From Arenibacter sp965652575 (lineage in GTDB: Bacteria > Bacteroidota > Bacteroidia > Flavobacteriales > Flavobacteriaceae): DNA of 10,744 nt. The translations under genes were made by a program, and so were the position numbers. Shown here in pieces: positions 6,284 to 10,744 of this stretch; within the stretch, counting starts at the first letter, position 1, and each line of letters opens with the position of its first letter. The notes beneath the pieces are model-generated. The model searched no databases. It saw only the letters and a list, made by a program, of their open reading frames with translations, and was not told the DNA's origin. The stretch lies in assembly GCA_965652575.1 (NCBI GenBank), contig CBFGWQ010000136.1:1-10744 (forward strand), given 5' to 3'.

Positions 6284-6318
6284 TTCATAACCCCCGTCTT
6301 TACCGGCATGTATGTAGT

Positions 6319-9033
6319 TTATTTTTTATAATCCCCGGCGTTGATTACCGTCCAATTCTTATAGGGTTTAATGTATTTGCCAATAGCATTGTTGATATCG
6401 CTTATGGTTAGATTTTTCACTTTGTCTTCCAATTTTTTATGGAATTCCATGGTGCGGTCATAATAAATATTGTTGTTCAATAAACCTGCCAGCTCGGCAT
6501 CTTTGGCCCGGGAAACATTTTCCTCTTGCACCCAGCCGTTTATGGCGTTCTTTAATTCTTCCTCCGTAATGCCATCTTTAATATAACGATCCAATTCCTC
6601 TTTAAACCCTAGTTGCACCTTATCATAGTTCTCCGGGGCATAAATGGCATATAGGTAAATGGATGAATTTTGGTCGTCCGCATTGGGATCGGCCTGAAAA
6701 CCGGCGCCAGCACCATAACTAACTCCGTCTTTCTGGCGCAACCTGTCCGCAATCCGTGAATTTAGAAAACCGCCGCCCAGGATGGTTACTGCTGTATTCA
6801 GGGCGGCATAATCTTGGTGGTCCTGACTAATATTAACATTAAGGTTTCCAAGGGTCATGGCGTTCTTTTTATCCGGGGTAAGAATGTCCTCATTTACTTC
6901 AGGGGAATCGGTAAATGGATCCTTTAGCCGCGAGTAGGTATTTTTGCTCTTGAAGTTGGCATATTCTTTTTCCATATAGGTTTTTAGTTCTTCCGGTTGC
7001 AGATCACCTATACCTACCAGAATGGACTTGCCCAGACCGTAAAATTCCTTGTGGAAACTTTTGATTTCCTCTATGTTGACCGCCCTTATGGCGTCTTCCT
7101 CTTCTTCTACCGTCATTGCGTATAAGGGATGCCCTTTGGGAAAGGTGTTGTTTATCACGGACAATCTTTTGGAGGCCAAAAATTGTGGCTCTGTCTTGTT
7201 GCTTTCCAGATAGGCCAAGGACTCGGTTTTTAACTTCTCCAATTCCGAGGCCTCGAATGAAGGTGTTTTGAGCATTTCCGACATTAGGGCCAATGTGGCC
7301 ATTAGGTTTTCTTCTGTAGAAACTACATTGGCATAAACATTACCGCTACTGGCCCTAAAGGATACCGAAGATTTTAATTTGCTCAATTCGTCCTCTATCT
7401 GTTGTCTGGACTTGGAGCGGGTGCCCTTGTTCAGCATACTGGCGGTAAAGGAAGGGACAACCCCTTTATTCTTCAGGGATTCCACGTCCCCGTTTCTAAT
7501 GCTGAAACTAAGTCTAACGGTTTTACCACGGTTACTTTTTTTAATTATACCGTAGGCAATTCCATTGGAAAGTTGGCCTTGCTCCAATCTGGATTGAATG
7601 GCGTCATAGGCAACATCAAAGGCCTCCCCTGTACCCATATCCTCCCTGCCTTTATAGTTGGATACAAGGGCATCAAGATTTTGGGTGTGCTCAATTTCTA
7701 TTCGTTCCGGTTTTTTGGTAGGGTTAAACCGGCCTATGGTTCTATTGGTAGTAATGAGGTATTTTTTGGCCACTTCATTGACCGCTTCAAGACCGGCACT
7801 CTCAATTCTATCCCGTTGTATAAACGCCAATCGCCAATCGCCACCACCAATAAATTCGCTCATATAAGTTCCCAGATAAGAAGAATTTCTAAAGATCTGA
7901 TCGGTTCGTTTTAAGAGATTGGCCTTGGCGCGATCCAATTCCTCTTGGGTGATGGGGGCAGTTTTTATGGCATCCAAAGTTTCCTTTAGTGTTTTTTCCA
8001 CTTCGTCCGCATTTTTATCCGAAGGAACATCCACGTTGATATATAAAAAACCGGGTTCTTTGGTAAAAGGGGAGAAAGACCATATGGAAGAAGCTTTTTT
8101 TGCCTCTACTAAAGCTTTGTAGAGCCTACCGGCAGGCTCGTTCGTCAGGATGTCCTCAACAATGGAAATGGCGGCATAATCCTCATGTGAGCCTGAGGGA
8201 GTATGGTACATGGCCGAAACTATCTGTAGGTCGCCAATACGGTTTAGTTCTACTGTTTTTTCACCGTCTTGCGCCGGTTCCTGGGTATAGGAGTCCCTTA
8301 TAGGACTGGAGGGCTTTTCAATTTTACCAAACTTTTTTTGGATCAAGTCAAGTGTTTTGGATTCATCAAATTTGCCGGTGACCATTAAGACCGCATTGTC
8401 CGGACGGTAGAATTTTTTATAAAATGCCTTTAGGTTTTCAATGGGAACACGCTCTATGTCGGATCTGTTCCCAATGGTGCTGTTGCCATAATTGTGCCAT
8501 ATATAACCGGCGTTGATTACGTTTTGCATAAGCACCCTGGCCGGGTCGTTTTCACCACTTTCAAATTCATTGCGTACTACACTGAACTCGGATTCCAAAT
8601 CTTTTTTGGCAATATAGGAATTCACCATACGATCTGCCTCCAGGTCCAGGGCCCAATCCAGGTTTTCCTCATTGGCATTAAAGGTTTCAAAGTAATTGGT
8701 CCTGTCGTACCATGTTGTCCCATTGGGTCGCGCACCATGGGAGCTCAATTCTTTGGGGATATCCGGATGGTTGGGAGTGCCTTTAAATACCATGTGTTCC
8801 AAAAGGTGGGCCATGCCTTTTTCCCCATAACCTTCATGTCTGGAACCTACCAGATAGGTAATGTTGACCGTAATGGTCTGTGATGAATTGTCCGGAAATA
8901 GCAATACTTTAAGGCCATTGTCCATTTGGTATTCCGTTATTCCCTCCACAGTGGCTATTTTTTGTAATTGCCCATAGGAAAGGCTGTTGCAAATAAGGAA
9001 GATCAGTATAAACGATACGATTTTTATTCTCAT
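6319..9033 (-). CDS. Exported two-domain M16 (pitrilysin/insulinase-like) zinc metallopeptidase
   Basis: This 904-residue protein hydrolyses peptides, probably in the periplasm. It begins with a signal peptide (hydrophobic 5-20, cleavage near Gly21-Gln22). The inverted zinc motif HLLEH is at 76-80, with Glu79 as catalytic base and His76/His80 as ligands; Glu156, in RNEFE, lies 76 residues later, as expected for the third ligand. The first M16 peptidase half plus its inactive partner domain runs to about residue 465. A second M16-like half follows (about 475-904), whose equivalent of the zinc helix (around 521-538, ending LNKGT) has no HxxEH, so only the N-terminal half can be catalytic. R766 and Y773 in LRQKDGVSY match the conserved Arg/Tyr that position substrate in the C-terminal half. 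Fused length near 900 is normal for this subfamily. It is monocistronic and divergent from the FGE-like lipoprotein gene. No terminator is visible downstream. Confidence 0.92.
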   Translation of the reverse strand: MRIKIVSFILIFLICNSLSYGQLQKIATVEGITEYQMDNGLKVLLFPDNSSQTITVNITYLVGSRHEGYGEKGMAHLLEHMVFKGTPNHPDIPKELSSHGARPNGTTWYDRTNYFETFNANEENLDWALDLEADRMVNSYIAKKDLESEFSVVRNEFESGENDPARVLMQNVINAGYIWHNYGNSTIGNRSDIERVPIENLKAFYKKFYRPDNAVLMVTGKFDESKTLDLIQKKFGKIEKPSSPIRDSYTQEPAQDGEKTVELNRIGDLQIVSAMYHTPSGSHEDYAAISIVEDILTNEPAGRLYKALVEAKKASSIWSFSPFTKEPGFLYINVDVPSDKNADEVEKTLKETLDAIKTAPITQEELDRAKANLLKRTDQIFRNSSYLGTYMSEFIGGGDWRLAFIQRDRIESAGLEAVNEVAKKYLITTNRTIGRFNPTKKPERIEIEHTQNLDALVSNYKGREDMGTGEAFDVAYDAIQSRLEQGQLSNGIAYGIIKKSNRGKTVRLSFSIRNGDVESLKNKGVVPSFTASMLNKGTRSKSRQQIEDELSKLKSSVSFRASSGNVYANVVSTEENLMATLALMSEMLKTPSFEASELEKLKTESLAYLESNKTEPQFLASKRLSVINNTFPKGHPLYAMTVEEEEDAIRAVNIEEIKSFHKEFYGLGKSILVGIGDLQPEELKTYMEKEYANFKSKNTYSRLKDPFTDSPEVNEDILTPDKKNAMTLGNLNVNISQDHQDYAALNTAVTILGGGFLNSRIADRLRQKDGVSYGAGAGFQADPNADDQNSSIYLYAIYAPENYDKVQLGFKEELDRYIKDGITEEELKNAINGWVQEENVSRAKDAELAGLLNNNIYYDRTMEFHKKLEDKVKNLTISDINNAIGKYIKPYKNWTVINAGDYKK

Positions 9034-9082
9034 GGCAGTTAGTTTTAGATATTCAATAATACAAAATTTAAAGGGTGTTTTA

Positions 9083-9119
9083 GAGGTTATTACCTCAGAA
9101 ATTTTGAATTCTGGAGGTA
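9083..9119. promoter_or_regulatory. Nested inverted repeats between divergent M16 and FGE-like genes
   Basis: GAGGT (9083-9087) pairs with ACCTC (9092-9096), and TACCTC (9091-9096) also pairs with GAGGTA (9114-9119), backed by AGAA/TTCT inside a one-base bulge. The middle arm can therefore pair with either side. It sits 50-86 bases upstream of the M16 start codon, over the expected upstream promoter region for a weak -7 candidate at 9069-9062. A protein operator or alternative hairpins are both possible. Confidence 0.3.
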
Positions 9120-9196
9120 TATTATGCCTTTGGGGACAGCTCTTTGGAAAAATTGTAATATTTTTAGCCCGTCAATCCAAAAAAATAATTTTTCAG

Positions 9197-10228
9197 ATGC
9201 AAAGAATTGCCATTGTATTATTTAATCTGCCCTTTTTAAATTTTTTTCTCTTTTGTTTCTTGCTGATTTCCTTTCAATCCTGTAAATCGGGACAGTCCGC
9301 TACAGTTGATCAGGGAAAAAAAGTGTCCGTTTCCGAGAACTTTACGGAGAAAATTCCCGCTACGGATATTACTTTTGATATGGTATTGATACCTGAAGGA
9401 AAGTTTATGATGGGCAGCCCTGAGGACCAGGTGAACAGAAAGGCCGATGAGGGTCCAATGAAACCTGTTGAGGTGGATGCCTTTTATATGGGAAAATATG
9501 AGTTGGGTTGGGAGGTTTTTGAACTGTTCTTTAAACAGAACAAGGATCTGTTCCAGAATTTGGACGCGGATAAGTTAAAAGGGATAGATGCCATTACAAG
9601 GCCCAGCCCTCCTTATGAGGATCCCTCTTATGGTATGGGAAAGGTGGGTTATCCGGCCATAAGCATGTCCGCCTATTCCGCCTTGGTGTTCTGTAAGTGG
9701 CTAAGTACCGTTACGGGCAGGTTTTATAGATTGCCAACAGAAGCGGAATGGGAATATGCCGCCAAGGCAGGGACCAATACGGCCTATTCCTTTGGGGATG
9801 ATATTTCCAAAATTGATGAGTATGCCGTGTATTATAAAAATTCCGATAATCATTATGCCAAGGTGGGGAGCAAACTGCCCAACCCTTGGGGATTGTACGA
9901 TATGCACGGAAATGTCTCCGAATGGACCCTGGACGAGTACAAGGAAAATGCCTTGGCCATTACCGACTCCAAAAACCCTTGGGTAAAGCCTACGGTAATC
10001 CATCCCAGGGTAATCAAAGGGGGGTCTTGGGACGATGATGCCAAGACCCTCAGGTCTTCCGCTAGGATAGCATCCAGCTTAAAATTGCAAAAGAGGGATC
10101 CCCAAATTCCAAAAAGCTTTTGGTGGAACACGGATTCCAACTTTATTGGATTTAGATTGGTGAGTCCAAAAGTTCAGCCTTCAAAAGAGGAGCAAAGGCA
10201 GTTTTGGCAAACAGTGTTGGACGAGTAG
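9197..10228 (+). CDS. FGE/SUMF1-fold lipoprotein without catalytic cysteines
   Basis: This is a 343-residue protein from the ATG at 9197. The open frame extends up to 8987, but the extra 70 codons overlap the divergent M16 gene, and starting at 9197 places a signal peptide at the front. The hydrophobic stretch 4-26 ends in FQSC, with Cys29 as the likely lipidated residue under the relaxed Bacteroidota lipobox. The sulfatase-modifying-factor domain runs from 61 (DMVLIPEGKFMMGS) to about 323. It has RLPTEAEWEYAAKAG (178-192), NPWGLYDMHGNVSEW (229-243), KGGSW (274-278), RSSAR (286-290) and IGFRLV (317-322). In true formylglycine-generating enzymes a Cys pair follows GGSW; here those places are Asp280 and Leu285, so it should not make formylglycine. 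Gliding proteins GldJ and GldK share this non-catalytic fold, but I cannot assign it to them. A YceI gene follows after 46 bases. Confidence 0.85.
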   Translation: MQRIAIVLFNLPFLNFFLFCFLLISFQSCKSGQSATVDQGKKVSVSENFTEKIPATDITFDMVLIPEGKFMMGSPEDQVNRKADEGPMKPVEVDAFYMGKYELGWEVFELFFKQNKDLFQNLDADKLKGIDAITRPSPPYEDPSYGMGKVGYPAISMSAYSALVFCKWLSTVTGRFYRLPTEAEWEYAAKAGTNTAYSFGDDISKIDEYAVYYKNSDNHYAKVGSKLPNPWGLYDMHGNVSEWTLDEYKENALAITDSKNPWVKPTVIHPRVIKGGSWDDDAKTLRSSARIASSLKLQKRDPQIPKSFWWNTDSNFIGFRLVSPKVQPSKEEQRQFWQTVLDE

Positions 10229-10236
10229 GAATAACG

Positions 10237-10270
10237 TTGAAAACCTTTTGAAAGCAAATTATTAAATTTA
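10237..10270 (+). promoter_or_regulatory. Possible promoter of the YceI gene
   Basis: TTG (10237-10239), then 23 bases, then TAAATTTA (10263-10270), one mismatch to TAnnTTTG. Four bases separate it from the ATG at 10275, the same geometry as the promoter at 203-237, so a leaderless message is possible. Read-through from the FGE-like gene is the alternative. Confidence 0.35.
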
Positions 10271-10274
10271 GCAG

Positions 10275-10744
10275 ATGAAAAATACACTGTTCATACTATT
10301 ATCATTTCTGGTTTTTGCCGGTCATGCACAGGAATCATATACCCTGTCCAAAGAGAGTGCCCTTAAAATCAGTGGGTCGTCCACCATACACGATTGGACA
10401 GTGACGGCCAATGCAATGAAGGGATCCATGAACATGAAGTCCGGAGTAGTGGATAATTTATTATTTCAGGTAGAAGTGGCCCAAATTAAAAGTGAACGTG
10501 GGGCGGCCATGGATAAAAAAATGCACGCGGCATTAAAGATGGAGGAACATCCTGAGGTGATTTTTAAGCTTCAGGAAATCAAAAAAACCTCAGATTCGGA
10601 AAATATTGTTCAGATTCATGGAATGCTTACCATTGCAGGTGTTGAAAAAGCGGTGGATATAACCTCGGGATTCCAAGAAGCTGGGGGGAATTACGTTTTT
10701 AAGGGAAGTAAGGAAATAAGGTTGCAGGATTATAATATGGAGCC
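10275..10744 (+). CDS. YceI family periplasmic lipid-binding protein, partial
   Basis: The gene runs off the right edge; 156 codons are visible. Residues 1-18 are a signal peptide (hydrophobic 5-14, AGHA before Gln19), so the protein is exported. The mature part follows the YceI pattern: a first strand with SGSSTIHDWTV (33-43), MHAALKMEEHPEVIFKL (83-99) and a later GMLTIAGVEKAVDI (116-129), forming a lipocalin-like beta barrel. Characterised members bind long isoprenoids such as polyprenyl or quinone-type chains, and some respond to stress. The ligand here is unknown. Full members are about 170-200 residues, so little is missing. The start is fixed by the signal peptide. It lies 46 bases downstream of the FGE-like lipoprotein gene on the same strand and may be co-transcribed with it. 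Confidence 0.88.
   Translation, partial: MKNTLFILLSFLVFAGHAQESYTLSKESALKISGSSTIHDWTVTANAMKGSMNMKSGVVDNLLFQVEVAQIKSERGAAMDKKMHAALKMEEHPEVIFKLQEIKKTSDSENIVQIHGMLTIAGVEKAVDITSGFQEAGGNYVFKGSKEIRLQDYNME

Larger units (their letters stand above)
5942..6318. other. Intergenic stretch without a convincing gene
   Basis: This is 377 bases between the LRR terminator and the M16 peptidase stop codon. It contains A/T tracts (6049-6060), an imperfect palindrome around 6021-6038, a GC-rich repeat-like segment at 6120-6137, and a minus-strand open frame at 6086-6283 described separately. I see no terminator for the M16 gene, RNA gene or insertion sequence. Confidence 0.5.

Noticed and set aside
7402..7914. 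170-codon plus-strand open frame inside the M16 gene
   Set aside because: It is antisense to conserved M16 sequence with clear family motifs on the other strand, and its translation has no recognisable domain or start context.
8494..8883. 129-codon plus-strand open frame opposite the M16 catalytic region
   Set aside because: It is antisense to the HLLEH zinc site; the openness is explained by codon bias of the real gene.
8987..9196. 70-codon N-terminal extension of the FGE-like protein
   Set aside because: It overlaps the start of the divergent M16 gene and would bury the signal peptide and lipidation Cys inside the protein; the ATG at 9197 fits better.

Overview
The window looks like chromosomal DNA of a marine-type flavobacterium (Bacteroidota, Flavobacteriaceae). 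The evidence is moderately AT-rich coding sequence, TTTG/TAnnTTTG promoter boxes instead of -35/-10 boxes, almost no Shine-Dalgarno sequences, and the gene families present (flavobacterial DUF983, a large two-domain M16 peptidase with signal peptide, a sulfatase-modifying-factor-like lipoprotein, YceI). The genus cannot be fixed from the sequence.

Layout. 1-241 is non-coding and holds a GC-rich palindromic repeat and a good promoter that ends almost on the start codon of the first gene. 242-1282 (+) is an FAD-dependent amine/amino-acid oxidoreductase of the DAO type. 1283-1455, between convergent genes, is packed with palindromes of intergenic-repeat type. 1456-1836 (-) is a DUF983 zinc-ribbon-like membrane protein, divergent from 1902-3818 (+), an ABC-F ribosome-associated ATPase; their predicted promoters overlap. 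3819-4074 has a possible weak terminator, a possible promoter, a 14-bp perfect palindrome and a short inverted repeat that covers the next start codon. 4075-5880 (+) is a two-gene unit of exported proteins built of plant-type 24-residue leucine-rich repeats, closed by a strong intrinsic terminator at 5907-5940. 5942-6318 has no convincing gene, only an open frame that may be a remnant. 6319-9033 (-) is an exported M16 zinc peptidase. Divergent from it, across a region with nested inverted repeats, lies 9197-10228 (+), a lipoprotein with a formylglycine-generating-enzyme fold that lacks the catalytic cysteines. 10275 to the right edge (+) is a YceI-family periplasmic protein cut off by the window.

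Most genes are ordinary envelope, translation or metabolic functions and do not form one pathway. The part most worth following is the LRR pair: two tandem paralogues with identical architecture (signal peptide, N-terminal cap, seven full 24-residue LRRs plus a partial one, and a conserved acidic tail with FDYDxD and ADTxFED motifs), sharing one terminator and preceded by possible regulatory structure. Their partner or ligand cannot be read from the sequence.
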